Shown one piece after another: positions 1 through 5,828 of a DNA stretch of 14,166 nucleotides. This DNA comes from an uncultured Beijerinckiaceae bacterium (GTDB lineage: Bacteria; Pseudomonadota; Alphaproteobacteria; Rhizobiales; Beijerinckiaceae), in the NCBI GenBank assembly GCA_937863205.1, contig CALMGA010000446.1, forward strand, positions 1 to 14,166, read 5' to 3'. The notes beneath the pieces were generated by a model, which saw only the letters and a list, made by a program, of their open reading frames with translations, searched no databases and was not told where the DNA came from. Positions within the stretch are counted from its first letter, which is position 1. The number at the start of each line of letters is the position of its first letter. Position numbers and translations under genes: made by a program.

Positions 1-127
1 CGGCGGCGACGGCCACGGCGGCGGCGGCCCACACGCCCCATTTCTCTTCGAGCAACTTGGCGAGCTCGGCAGCTTCCAGCACGGTCAGGCTGGACAGGTC
101 GTCCACGATCTTCTCAAGATTGGCCAT
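1..127 (-). CDS. rplL: 50S ribosomal protein L7/L12, N-terminal part (cut by window edge)
   Basis: L7/L12 forms the flexible stalk of the large ribosomal subunit, where dimers bind the C-terminal part of L10 and recruit translation GTPases. Only the first 42 codons lie in the window. The reading begins [20 protein letters not shown] and continues with an [12 protein letters not shown] stretch, the typical N-terminal dimerisation and L10-binding domain, before entering an Ala/Val-rich segment that marks the start of the hinge. The ATG is at 127-125, with a GAGG Shine-Dalgarno nine bases upstream. The gene lies 54 bases downstream of rplJ, as expected for the rplJ-rplL operon, so identification by both sequence and position is secure. 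Confidence 0.95.
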   Translation of the reverse strand, partial: MANLEKIVDDLSSLTVLEAAELAKLLEEKWGVWAAAAVAVAA

Positions 128-181
128 GGGTCAGGTCCTCAGGGTTGGTTGATTCGAAAGAGTGTTCGTCTTGCGGATCGT

Positions 182-712
182 TCAGGCGGCTTCGGCGTCT
201 GCCTTGTCCTTCTCCGCATAGGCGGCGAAGACACGGGCGAGCTTGGCGGCCGGCGCGGTGGTGAGCTGCGCCAACTTGGTCGCCGGCGCCTGGACGAGAC
301 CGACGATCTTCGCGCGAAGTTCGTCGAGGCTCGGCATGGTCGCCAGCGCGCGCACCGAAGTCGGGTCGAGCGCGGTCCGCCCCATCGCTCCGCCCAGGAT
401 CACGAGCTTGTCGTTGTCCTTGGCAAAGGCGACCGCCGCCTTTGGGGCGGCGACCGGATCGCTGGAATAGGCGATCAGGGTCTGGCCGGTCATCAGACCG
501 GCGATGGACGCGCTCGGCGTGCCTTCGAGAGCGATCTTGGCAAGACGGTTCTTGGCGACCTGAACCTTGGCACCCGCTTCACGCATCTGCTTGCGCAGGC
601 GCTGCATCTGAGCCACGGTCAGGCCGGCATAGTGGGCCACGACCACCACCGACGACGTCGCAAAGACGTCATTGAGGGCGGCAACGGCTTCTCTTTTTTC
701 CGCTCTGTCCAC
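182..712 (-). CDS. rplJ: 50S ribosomal protein L10
   Basis: L10 anchors the L7/L12 stalk to 23S rRNA and, in bacteria generally, represses its own operon by binding the mRNA leader as an L10-L12 complex. The 176-residue product has the usual length and starts [15 protein letters not shown]. It carries the central [11 protein letters not shown] segment (about residues 53-63) that contacts rRNA and an Ala/Lys-rich C-terminal helix (from about residue 140) that binds L7/L12 dimers. The start is GTG at 712; a perfect AGGAG lies seven bases upstream (720-724), and starting here gives the MDRAEK N-terminus common in alphaproteobacterial L10. The ATG overlapping the upstream AGGAG copy is out of frame. 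A structured 586-base leader precedes the gene. Confidence 0.96.
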   Translation of the reverse strand: MDRAEKREAVAALNDVFATSSVVVVAHYAGLTVAQMQRLRKQMREAGAKVQVAKNRLAKIALEGTPSASIAGLMTGQTLIAYSSDPVAAPKAAVAFAKDNDKLVILGGAMGRTALDPTSVRALATMPSLDELRAKIVGLVQAPATKLAQLTTAPAAKLARVFAAYAEKDKADAEAA

Positions 713-718
713 AGTGCG

Positions 719-746
719 TCTCCTGGAGAGCTTTCATCTCCTGGAG
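719..746 (-). promoter_or_regulatory. rplJ: Duplicated Shine-Dalgarno element before rplJ
   Basis: The 10-base word CTCCAGGAGA (minus strand) occurs twice, at 746-737 and 728-719. The downstream copy supplies the AGGAG seven bases before the rplJ GTG. The upstream copy can pair with the segment next to the true site (737-741 with 725-729, seven-base loop), so it could influence access of ribosomes to rplJ. A further perfect hairpin, GCGGATC/GATCCGC, lies just upstream at 746-764. Confidence 0.5.
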
Positions 747-928
747 CGGATCGAAGAGATCCGCTGGATTGCAGAAACCACCTCGACCCTGATGGGATCG
801 AAGCGGCACGCTACCTGTCCCCGGTCGGGCACGAAGCCTTGCCGGCAGAGGGATCGAACCAACATCGGCCGCGACGCGCGCCACATGACGCGCCCCTCAA
901 CCCCGATCGGACTTTCCCCGTCTATGCA

Positions 929-956
929 GGTCCCCACGCGGACCGGTTGGAACCGG
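929..956 (-). repeat. Two overlapping, mutually exclusive hairpins in the rplJ leader
   Basis: GGTCC (929-933) pairs with GGACC (940-944) around a six-base loop. CCGGTT (943-948) pairs with AACCGG (951-956) around two bases. The two stems share bases 943-944 and so compete for those bases. The arrangement could be a conformational choice or chance in GC-rich DNA. Confidence 0.4.
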
Positions 957-1093
957 CACGCGACTGGGTGATTAAGGGCTTCGTCGAGGTCACCCTCGGC
1001 GATCCCACCGGCAGTCTAGGACAGGACACGGCCGGTCGGGACACGGGCCTGAACCCGGATCCGCCGGCCACTCCGCCGCGCCAGCGATCGACG

Positions 1094-1133
1094 GGTTTGG
1101 ATATGTCAGACGCGAGCCTGCGATATCCGAACC
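1094..1133 (-). repeat. 11-bp inverted repeat with one mismatch in the rplJ leader
   Basis: On the plus strand GGTTTGGATAT (1094-1104) faces ATATCCGAACC (1123-1133); ten of eleven positions pair on the transcript, with one C-A mismatch. An internal CAG/CTG pair extends the stem. It is the second large hairpin of the rplJ leader. Confidence 0.7.
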
Positions 1134-1170
1134 GCGCTGAAAGCTGATGCGCAACGAGAGATCTCATGTG

Positions 1171-1208
1171 AGCTGTTCGGACCGGCTCCCAGCCCTGTCC
1201 GAACAGCT
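1171..1208 (-). repeat. Perfect 12-bp inverted repeat (stem-loop) in the rplJ leader
   Basis: AGCTGTTCGGAC at 1171-1182 is exactly complementary to GTCCGAACAGCT at 1197-1208. Inside the 14-base loop, GGCT (1184-1187) and AGCC (1191-1194) can pair further around a three-base loop. No T tract follows on either strand, so it does not look like an intrinsic terminator. Its position at the start of the rplJ leader suggests a structured RNA element or a protein-binding palindrome. Confidence 0.85.
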
Positions 1209-1298
1209 TACTTAGCTATAAAAAAAGCGCTTGCCAAGTGGCGTGTTTTCGTTTCCCGAAACGAGATCACGACCGGCGGAGGTTCAGGGCTTACCGAG

Positions 1299-2006
1299 TC
1301 AGGCGGCGGTACGGGTCGCGACCGTTGACGGGTCGACCTTGACGCCCGGGCCCATCGTCGAGGAGATCGCCACGCGCTGGATGTAGGTCCCCTTGGCGCC
1401 GGTCGGCTTGGCGCGTGCCACCGCATCCACGAAGGCGGCGATGTTCTGCACGAGCTTGGCATCGTCGAAGGAGGCCTTGCCGACGCTGCCCTGGATGATG
1501 CCGGCCTTTTCCACCCGGAACTCCACCGCCCCGCCCTTCGACGCCTTGACCGCGCCGGTGACATCCATCGTCACCGTACCGACCTTCGGGTTGGGCATCA
1601 GCCCGCGCGGGCCCAGCACCTTGCCGAGACGCCCGACGAGCGGCATCATGTCGGGCGTGGCGACGCAGCGGTCGAACTCGATCGAGCCGCCCTGCACGGT
1701 GGCGACGAGATCCTCGGCGCCGACGATGTCGGCCCCGGCGGCACGCGCCTCGTCGGCCTTGGCGCCGCGAGCGAACACGGCGACGCGCAACGTCCGGCCG
1801 GTGCCGTTGGGCAGGTTGACGACGCCGCGCACCATCTGGTCGGCGTGCTTGGGATCGACGCCGAGGTTCATAGCGATCTCAACCGTTTCATCGAACTTGG
1901 CGGAGGCGCGCTCCTTCACGAGCTTCACCGCCTCGTCGATGGCGTAAAGCTTGATGCGATCGACGCCCTCGCGGGACTTGGCGATGCGTTTCCCCACGTG
2001 TGCCAT
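1299..2006 (-). CDS. rplA: 50S ribosomal protein L1
   Basis: L1 forms the mobile L1 stalk on 23S rRNA, helps release deacylated tRNA, and in bacteria typically represses the rplK-rplA mRNA. The 235-residue product contains the L1 signature around [19 protein letters not shown] (about residues 125-143), followed by the [18 protein letters not shown] segment. I use the ATG at 2006 ([10 protein letters not shown]), which gives the usual family length; a longer frame adds six residues that would overlap the rplK stop. The ATG begins one base after the rplK TAG, so the two genes are probably translationally coupled, with a GAGG-type ribosome site inside the rplK end. The 586-base leader of rplJ follows. 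Confidence 0.96.
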   Translation of the reverse strand: MAHVGKRIAKSREGVDRIKLYAIDEAVKLVKERASAKFDETVEIAMNLGVDPKHADQMVRGVVNLPNGTGRTLRVAVFARGAKADEARAAGADIVGAEDLVATVQGGSIEFDRCVATPDMMPLVGRLGKVLGPRGLMPNPKVGTVTMDVTGAVKASKGGAVEFRVEKAGIIQGSVGKASFDDAKLVQNIAAFVDAVARAKPTGAKGTYIQRVAISSTMGPGVKVDPSTVATRTAA

Positions 2007-2007
2007 G

Positions 2008-2439
2008 CTACGCCACCACCTCAAGGCCCATCGAGCGGGCGGAACCTTCGATCATCGCGCTGGCAGCTTCCACGCTGGCACAGTTCAGGTCTGGCATCTT
2101 CTTCTGCGCGATCTCCGTGATCTGCGCTTTGGTGATCTGGCCGACGAACGCGCCCTTACCCACGGTCGCCGACCCCGACTTGATGCCGGTCGCCTGCTTG
2201 AGGAAATAGGACACCGGCGGCTGCTTCATCTCGAAGGTGAAGGACCGGTCCTGAAAGGCGGTGATGACGACGGGGATGGGCGTCCCCTTCTCCATCTGCT
2301 GCGTGCGGGCGTTGAATGCCTTGCAGAATTCCATGATGTTGAGGCCGCGCTGACCCAGCGCCGGCCCGATCGGCGGCGAAGGGTTGGCCGAACCAGCCGG
2401 CACCTGCAGCTTGATGTATCCCGTAACCTTCTTCGCCAT
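2008..2439 (-). CDS. rplK: 50S ribosomal protein L11
   Basis: L11 binds the GTPase-associated centre of 23S rRNA together with L10 and takes part in elongation-factor function and the stringent response. At 143 residues it is the normal family length. It begins [20 protein letters not shown] and has the proline-rich [20 protein letters not shown] linker of the N-terminal domain. The C-terminal RNA-binding domain contains [15 protein letters not shown] and an ending near [10 protein letters not shown]. The ATG at 2439 has AGGAG six bases upstream. It lies 92 bases after nusG; that gap carries two hairpins. It is followed after one base by rplA, giving the conserved nusG-rplK-rplA order. Confidence 0.97.
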   Translation of the reverse strand: MAKKVTGYIKLQVPAGSANPSPPIGPALGQRGLNIMEFCKAFNARTQQMEKGTPIPVVITAFQDRSFTFEMKQPPVSYFLKQATGIKSGSATVGKGAFVGQITKAQITEIAQKKMPDLNCASVEAASAMIEGSARSMGLEVVA

Positions 2440-2471
2440 GCTCTACTCCTGTGATCGTGGTGCGACGCTGG

Positions 2472-2506
2472 CTCGTCTGCCACGAGGATGGCTCCGCCAA
2501 CGGAGC
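2472..2506 (-). promoter_or_regulatory. Two tandem hairpins in the nusG-rplK gap
   Basis: The gap contains two perfect inverted repeats: GCTCCG (2491-2496) with CGGAGC (2501-2506) around a four-base loop, and CTCGT (2472-2476) with ACGAG (2482-2486) around five bases. Neither is followed by a T tract, so termination is unlikely. In E. coli, L1 represses the L11 operon by binding just ahead of rplK, so these hairpins are a reasonable candidate for such a site. I see no defined L1-site consensus, and that assignment is inference. Confidence 0.45.
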
Positions 2507-2531
2507 GTGATGTGACCCTGGCCGGGCCTCC

Positions 2532-3065
2532 TCAGACCACCTTCTCGACCTGCGTGTATTCCAGTTCGACCGGGGTGGCCCGGCCGAAGATCGACACGGC
2601 GACCTTGACCCGGGACCGGCCCTCGTCGACTTCCTCGATGGTGCCGTTGAAGGAGGCGAACGGCCCATCCGCGACGCGCACGTTTTCTCCGATCTCGAAG
2701 GAGATGGTGGCTTTCGGGCGCTCGACCCCATCGGCGACCTGCCCCTTGATGCGCTCGGCTTCCGCATCGGGAATCGGAACCGGCTTCTTGTCGGCGCCGA
2801 GGAAGCCGGTCACTTTGGGAGTGTTCTTGATGAGGTGGTAGATGTCGTCGCTGAGGTCGCATTTGACCAGCACGTAGCCGGGAAAGAACTTGCGCTCGGC
2901 GGCGATCTTGCGACCCTTGCGCACTTCGGTGACGTTCTCCGTCGGCACCAGGATCTCGTCGAACTTCTCGGTCAGGCCGCGCTGCGCAGCCTGCTCGCGG
3001 ATCGAAGCGGCGACCTTCTTCTCGAAGTTCGAATGGGCGTGGACGATGTACCAGCGCTTGTTCAT
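2532..3065 (-). CDS. nusG: Transcription termination/antitermination factor NusG
   Basis: NusG binds RNA polymerase through its N-terminal domain and Rho or ribosomal S10 through its C-terminal KOW domain, linking transcription with translation or termination. The 177-residue product begins MNKRWYIVHAHSNFEKKVAA, the typical NGN-domain opening. It continues through an ERKFFPGYVLVKCDL segment (about residues 57-71) and ends in a KOW domain with VRVADGPFASFNGTIEEVD (from about residue 128). The reading frame stays open far upstream of the ATG at 3065, but that extension runs through secE in another frame and has no NusG-like sequence. The gene follows secE after 38 bases, the near-universal bacterial pairing. 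Confidence 0.96.
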   Translation of the reverse strand: MNKRWYIVHAHSNFEKKVAASIREQAAQRGLTEKFDEILVPTENVTEVRKGRKIAAERKFFPGYVLVKCDLSDDIYHLIKNTPKVTGFLGADKKPVPIPDAEAERIKGQVADGVERPKATISFEIGENVRVADGPFASFNGTIEEVDEGRSRVKVAVSIFGRATPVELEYTQVEKVV

Positions 3066-3103
3066 CACGATCGTTTCTTGGCAGCAGGTCTGCGGGTCGC
3101 GCG

Positions 3104-3295
3104 TCAGCTGGAAAAGCCGAGGATCAGGTTGATTGCGAGATGGATGAGCTGATCGACCAGGGCGAGAAACGCGCTGGCGAAGATGCACATCGCGACGACC
3201 ATCAAGGTGGTGATCGCCGTTTCCCGACGGTTGGGCCAAGTCACCTTGTTCACTTCCTGGCGGACGTCCTGCAGGAAAGCGAAGGGATTGGCCAT
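3104..3295 (-). CDS. secE: Preprotein translocase subunit SecE
   Basis: SecE is the small essential subunit that clamps SecY in the inner-membrane Sec translocon. The 63-residue product is the short, single-helix form common in alphaproteobacteria. It has the conserved cytoplasmic amphipathic segment VRQEVNKVTWPNRRET (about residues 11-26), then one transmembrane helix (about 28-47) and a short tail. The ATG is at 3295. Upstream, a possible weak promoter (GTGACC, 17 bases, TATAGG at 3329-3301) would place the transcript start almost on the ATG. An intrinsic terminator at 3434-3472 separates the gene from the unit upstream. I see no tRNA-Trp gene in the 140-base gap, where many bacteria carry one. 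Confidence 0.95.
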   Translation of the reverse strand: MANPFAFLQDVRQEVNKVTWPNRRETAITTLMVVAMCIFASAFLALVDQLIHLAINLILGFSS

Positions 3296-3300
3296 GATGC

Positions 3301-3329
3301 CCTATACTCTGAAGCTCGACGCCGGTCAC
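3301..3329 (-). promoter_or_regulatory. Possible weak sigma-70-type promoter for secE-nusG
   Basis: On the minus strand GTGACC (3329-3324) and TATAGG (3306-3301) are separated by 17 bases. Each matches the consensus at four of six positions. The predicted start point is at or next to the secE ATG (3295), which would make the message nearly leaderless. This is a visual match only. The terminator just upstream makes a promoter somewhere in this gap likely. Confidence 0.22.
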
Positions 3330-3433
3330 GTCTGCCCGGCTGCGCTGGCCGAGCGGCGCCGACATCCCGTTCGCGACATGCCGCGCTGGCCATGAACCGA
3401 CGCGAAACAAGCTGAAGGATGGCAAGCCAGCGG

Positions 3434-3472
3434 AAAAAGAGAGTGGCGCGGACCCTTCTGGATCCACGCCAC
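3434..3472 (-). terminator. Intrinsic (Rho-independent) terminator
   Basis: On the minus strand GTGGCGTGGATC (3472-3461) pairs along its whole 12-base length with GGTCCGCGCCAC (3454-3443), counting two G-T wobbles, around a six-base loop. It is followed by TCTCTTTTT (3442-3434). This GC-rich stem plus T tract is a textbook intrinsic terminator. It ends the transcript carrying the small membrane protein gene and insulates secE. Confidence 0.85.
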
Positions 3473-3525
3473 GGAACATAGCTAGATGGTTTCGTACTCC
3501 GATGCAAGGCGCTGCAAGCAGCGTC

Positions 3526-3750
3526 CTAGTAGCCGGCCACTGCCGCCTCTGCATCCGGCAGAGACGAGGACGTCACGACCAAGCCGACTCCGGCCCCGCA
3601 GACCGTGGCTGCCGCGAGCACCCACATGATGCGCTCGACGCCCGAGGTGTTGCCAAAGCCTACGACCTGGACCGCCCAGGCGAGCCCGACGCAGATCGTC
3701 ATGAAGCCGACAAGGCATAGCAGGTCGCCAGCCGTTTTCCCGTTTTCCAT
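3526..3750 (-). CDS. Small two-helix membrane protein of unknown function
   Basis: I do not recognise the family. From the ATG at 3750 the product is 74 residues: a short polar N-terminus (MENGKTAGDL) and two hydrophobic segments, about residues 10-31 (LLCLVGFMTICVGLAWAVQV) and 41-60 (RIMWVLAAATVCGAGVGLVV). A short Ala/Ser-rich tail follows. It therefore looks like a small inner-membrane hairpin protein. GAGGGG lies ten bases before this ATG; a GTG at 3786 would add twelve residues but has no visible ribosome site. The intrinsic terminator at 3434-3472 and a perfect CGCTGC/GCAGCG hairpin at 3510-3523 lie downstream, supporting a real transcribed gene. It may be the last gene of the exported relay operon or an independent gene. 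Confidence 0.6.
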   Translation of the reverse strand: MENGKTAGDLLCLVGFMTICVGLAWAVQVVGFGNTSGVERIMWVLAAATVCGAGVGLVVTSSSLPDAEAAVAGY

Positions 3751-3893
3751 TTTCGCGCATCCCCTCGCGTTGTCCCGATAGAACACCGGAGAGAGCGGAA
3801 AAGTTCGCTACCATGATGCGCGCGGCATCACGATCGCGGCCGTGTTGAGGCGGTTAACGCGCCTGAACCCTAACGGACCCTTGCTGATCCGGC

Positions 3894-4316
3894 TCAGGTC
3901 GTCCCGGCGCCGAGCGTCTTTTCCAACATGTCGTCGATCCACTCGGGTTGCGTTTCGCCAATCGAGCGTCCGACCTCCTTGCTGCCGTGGAAACAGATCA
4001 GCGTGCTCTGCACGCGCGCGTTGAAGCGGCGCATCACGTCCTTCTGGGTGTCGAAATTCACCTTGAAGGTCACGAGATCCTTGTACTTGGCCTCGCCGCG
4101 CAGCCGCTCGAGGATCGGCGCCTGCCGGGCGCAGACGTCGCACCAGGTGGCATAGGTGTCGATCAAAATCGGCTTGCCGGCCTTCTGCGCCGCCAGGAAC
4201 GCGTCCTCGGTGAAAGGCTGCGGCTCGGCAGCGGCCGCCCACACAACCCTCGGCACCATCGTGAGGGAAGCGGCACAGGCCGAAGAGGACAGGAGTCGAC
4301 GGCGCGTGACGGTCAT
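3894..4316 (-). CDS. Exported thioredoxin-fold protein (SoxW-like candidate)
   Basis: The 140-residue product looks like a periplasmic thiol-disulfide protein. Residues 1-30 form a signal peptide with a twin-arginine stretch (TRRRLLSSSA) and an Ala-rich cleavage region near VVWAAAAE. The thioredoxin core follows, with TYATWCDVCARQAP at 54-67 giving the CxxC pair C59/C62. A VQSTLICFHG strand (102-111) has Ser104 where thioredoxins normally have the cis-proline. The ATG at 4316 has a strong AGGGAGG five bases upstream; the frame continues upstream but without a sensible start. It lies 47 bases after the rhodanese-like gene. By analogy with SoxW, which serves SoxYZ in thiosulfate oxidation, it may keep the carrier cysteine reduced; this is inference. 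Confidence 0.85.
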   Translation of the reverse strand: MTVTRRRLLSSSACAASLTMVPRVVWAAAAEPQPFTEDAFLAAQKAGKPILIDTYATWCDVCARQAPILERLRGEAKYKDLVTFKVNFDTQKDVMRRFNARVQSTLICFHGSKEVGRSIGETQPEWIDDMLEKTLGAGTT

Positions 4317-4363
4317 GATCGCCTCCCTGGAAAAACGCGTGTCGCCCGCTCGACTCGATCGGC

Positions 4364-4975
4364 TCATTGCGTCGCCTCGCCGGGGAGCGAGGCGACCCAG
4401 CTTGCGTCCGGCTTCACGATGCGGGTGGCGTGCTCGGACTGCCAGCCCTCGACGCCGTCGCGAAACCAGTACACGCGGGTGTAGCCCAGTTCGATCAACC
4501 GCTTGGCCGCGTTGTAACTTCCCCAGCAGTCGGGATGACAGAAGGTGACGATCGGCTCAGCCTTGTTGTTGCCGGTCAGGGCGGCGAGGCGGGTCTTGAA
4601 GGCGTCGGCATAGGCCGCGTCCTCCGCGCCCTTGCCCCCACCCTGCAGGAAGACCGCTCCCGGCAGCGAGCGATGCGTCGGCAGCCATGGCGTGTCCTTG
4701 CGCATGGCCGGCGGCTTGCGGTCCTTCTCGGCGACATCGAGGAGAACGGGATGCTGCGTGTCGATCAGCTTGGCGAGGGCGGCCGCGTCGAGAACGGTGC
4801 CGCCGCCGATCGTTTCGGGCGTGTAGCCGTGCATCGCGCCTTGATACAGGCCGGACGGCTCCGCAACATGGCCGGGTGCGACGGCGGAGGGAACCTCCGC
4901 CAGCGCCGCAGATGCCGAAAACAGGACGGCCGGAAGCAGGGCGAGCGCGACTCTCACCGCGCGCGAAGGCCTCAC
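4364..4975 (-). CDS. Rhodanese-like PQQ-dependent catabolism-associated CXXCW-type protein
   Basis: This 203-residue exported protein matches the rhodanese-like family described as associated with PQQ-dependent catabolism. Residues 1-26 are a Sec-type signal peptide (hydrophobic 8-24, cleavage after SAALA). The rhodanese fold spans about 62-180: an LLDVAEK strand at 78-84, a LPGAVFLQGGGKG loop at 104-116, and the active-site-like TFCHPDCWGSYNAAKR at 144-159 with C146, C150 and W151. WFRDGVEGW (170-178) is the usual C-terminal rhodanese motif. I chose the GTG at 4975: GAGG lies six bases upstream, it follows the carrier stop by eight bases, and it gives a clean signal peptide. A longer frame from 5023 would overlap the preceding gene. 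Its biochemical reaction is not established. Confidence 0.87.
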   Translation of the reverse strand: MRPSRAVRVALALLPAVLFSASAALAEVPSAVAPGHVAEPSGLYQGAMHGYTPETIGGGTVLDAAALAKLIDTQHPVLLDVAEKDRKPPAMRKDTPWLPTHRSLPGAVFLQGGGKGAEDAAYADAFKTRLAALTGNNKAEPIVTFCHPDCWGSYNAAKRLIELGYTRVYWFRDGVEGWQSEHATRIVKPDASWVASLPGEATQ

Positions 4976-4983
4976 CCGGCGCC

Positions 4984-5805
4984 TCAGTTGCTGACCGTGG
5001 GCACGTCGAACATGCGCGTCCACTGCCCGCTGGCGCTGTCCTTCACGTCGACCTTGAGTTGACCCTTGGCGGCACCCGGCAGCAGTTCGAAGGTGATCAC
5101 CGGGTTCGAGGCCAGCGAGATGTCGGTATCCAGGTTGAACACCTGCTGGTTGGCGAAGCTGACGTCGACGTTCTGGATGTAGCGGGCCGGCGTGTACTGC
5201 CGCGTCACCTGATTCATCTGCATGCCGTTGAAGTTGGGATGGCGGATCATCAGCGTGGCGTCGACGGGCTTGTTTGCCGAAACGTCGCCGGCCAGATGCA
5301 GACGCATCTCACCCATCCCTTTCATGGCCTCCTCGTCGCTCATGCCCATCGGCGCGGAGCAGCCGCCCGACGCCTTCACGAATTTGGTCGTCTGCTTGAG
5401 CGAGCCATCCTTCATCACGGCGACGGCGTGAATATCCGTGTAGGTGTTGACGCGCACGCGAAGCTTGATCTCCTTGGGATCGGCATCGGGCCCGAAGGTG
5501 AAATGCGCGGCGACCGGCGACGGATTGTCGTCGATGACGAGGTACAGGCCTTTCACGTTCTTCGGGTCGGCGAGTGAGATGGTGAGGGGCACGAGCGAGG
5601 CGTCCTGCGCTCGCGTCGGCGCCTCCAGCTTCACGGCCGCATCATCGGTGATCGCCGTCTTCCCGTCGAAGATGGATTTCTGGATATCCTGCCAGCGGGC
5701 GACGCGCTCCTGGTCGCTGTTCTCGACGCCGGCGCGGGCGGGGGCGTGCGCCGCGCACAGCGCCAAAGCGGCGATGCCGACGACAAGAACGGTTTGCCTG
5801 GACAT
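4984..5805 (-). CDS. Quinoprotein dehydrogenase-associated SoxYZ-like carrier protein
   Basis: The 273-residue product fuses a SoxY-like domain to a SoxZ-like domain. In sulfur oxidation SoxYZ carries sulfur intermediates on a single SoxY cysteine; the fused version is known as a family found near quinoprotein dehydrogenases, with undetermined function. Residues 1-26 are a signal peptide ending APARA. The SoxY part runs to about 150 and ends in KASGGCSAP, placing the candidate carrier cysteine at C149. The SoxZ part (about 165-273) shows LMIRHPNFNGMQMN, PARYIQNVDVSF, ASNPVITFELLPG and a DSASGQW ending. The ATG at 5805 has GAGGAG five bases upstream. It follows the metallohydrolase gene after 23 bases and precedes the rhodanese gene by eight. 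Confidence 0.9.
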   Translation of the reverse strand: MSRQTVLVVGIAALALCAAHAPARAGVENSDQERVARWQDIQKSIFDGKTAITDDAAVKLEAPTRAQDASLVPLTISLADPKNVKGLYLVIDDNPSPVAAHFTFGPDADPKEIKLRVRVNTYTDIHAVAVMKDGSLKQTTKFVKASGGCSAPMGMSDEEAMKGMGEMRLHLAGDVSANKPVDATLMIRHPNFNGMQMNQVTRQYTPARYIQNVDVSFANQQVFNLDTDISLASNPVITFELLPGAAKGQLKVDVKDSASGQWTRMFDVPTVSN

Positions 5806-5828
5806 GATCGCTCCTCGCTGCACGTCGT

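Larger units (their letters stand above)
713..1298 (-). promoter_or_regulatory. Long structured leader between rplA and rplJ
   Basis: This 586-base stretch holds no gene I can support. It contains, in transcription order, inverted repeats at 1249-1264, 1171-1208, 1094-1133, 943-956 overlapping 929-944, 746-764 and 725-741. In many bacteria the rplJL leader is an RNA bound by the L10-L12 complex, so an autoregulatory leader is the natural interpretation, but I cannot match it to a defined L10-leader consensus by eye. The short reading frames here are arginine-rich, lack ribosome binding sites and resemble no family. A weak promoter (TTGGCA, 17 bases, TAAGTA; 1237-1209) could start an rplJL transcript, but its predicted start point would fall inside the 1171-1208 hairpin. 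Confidence 0.6.

Noticed and set aside
841..872. tRNA-like T-arm word (GGTTCGATCC on the minus strand)
   Set aside because: The flanking bases do not form a T stem, and no acceptor, D or anticodon arms can be built around it.
149..1147. Long plus-strand open frame opposite rplJ and its leader
   Set aside because: It is antisense to rplJ, arginine-rich, has no family resemblance or ribosome site, and is explained by high GC content.
922..1167. Minus-strand 81-codon frame within the rplJ leader
   Set aside because: There is no ribosome site or recognisable sequence, and it lies across strong inverted repeats, so it is more likely leader RNA than a gene.
1209..1243. T7 tract downstream of rplA as an intrinsic terminator
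   Set aside because: The only stem directly before it is three to four pairs with a tiny loop, too weak; it may instead be promoter spacer sequence.
3066..3554. Upstream extension of the nusG reading frame
   Set aside because: It overlaps secE in another frame and crosses the intrinsic terminator; NusG begins cleanly at MNKRWYIVHAHSNF.
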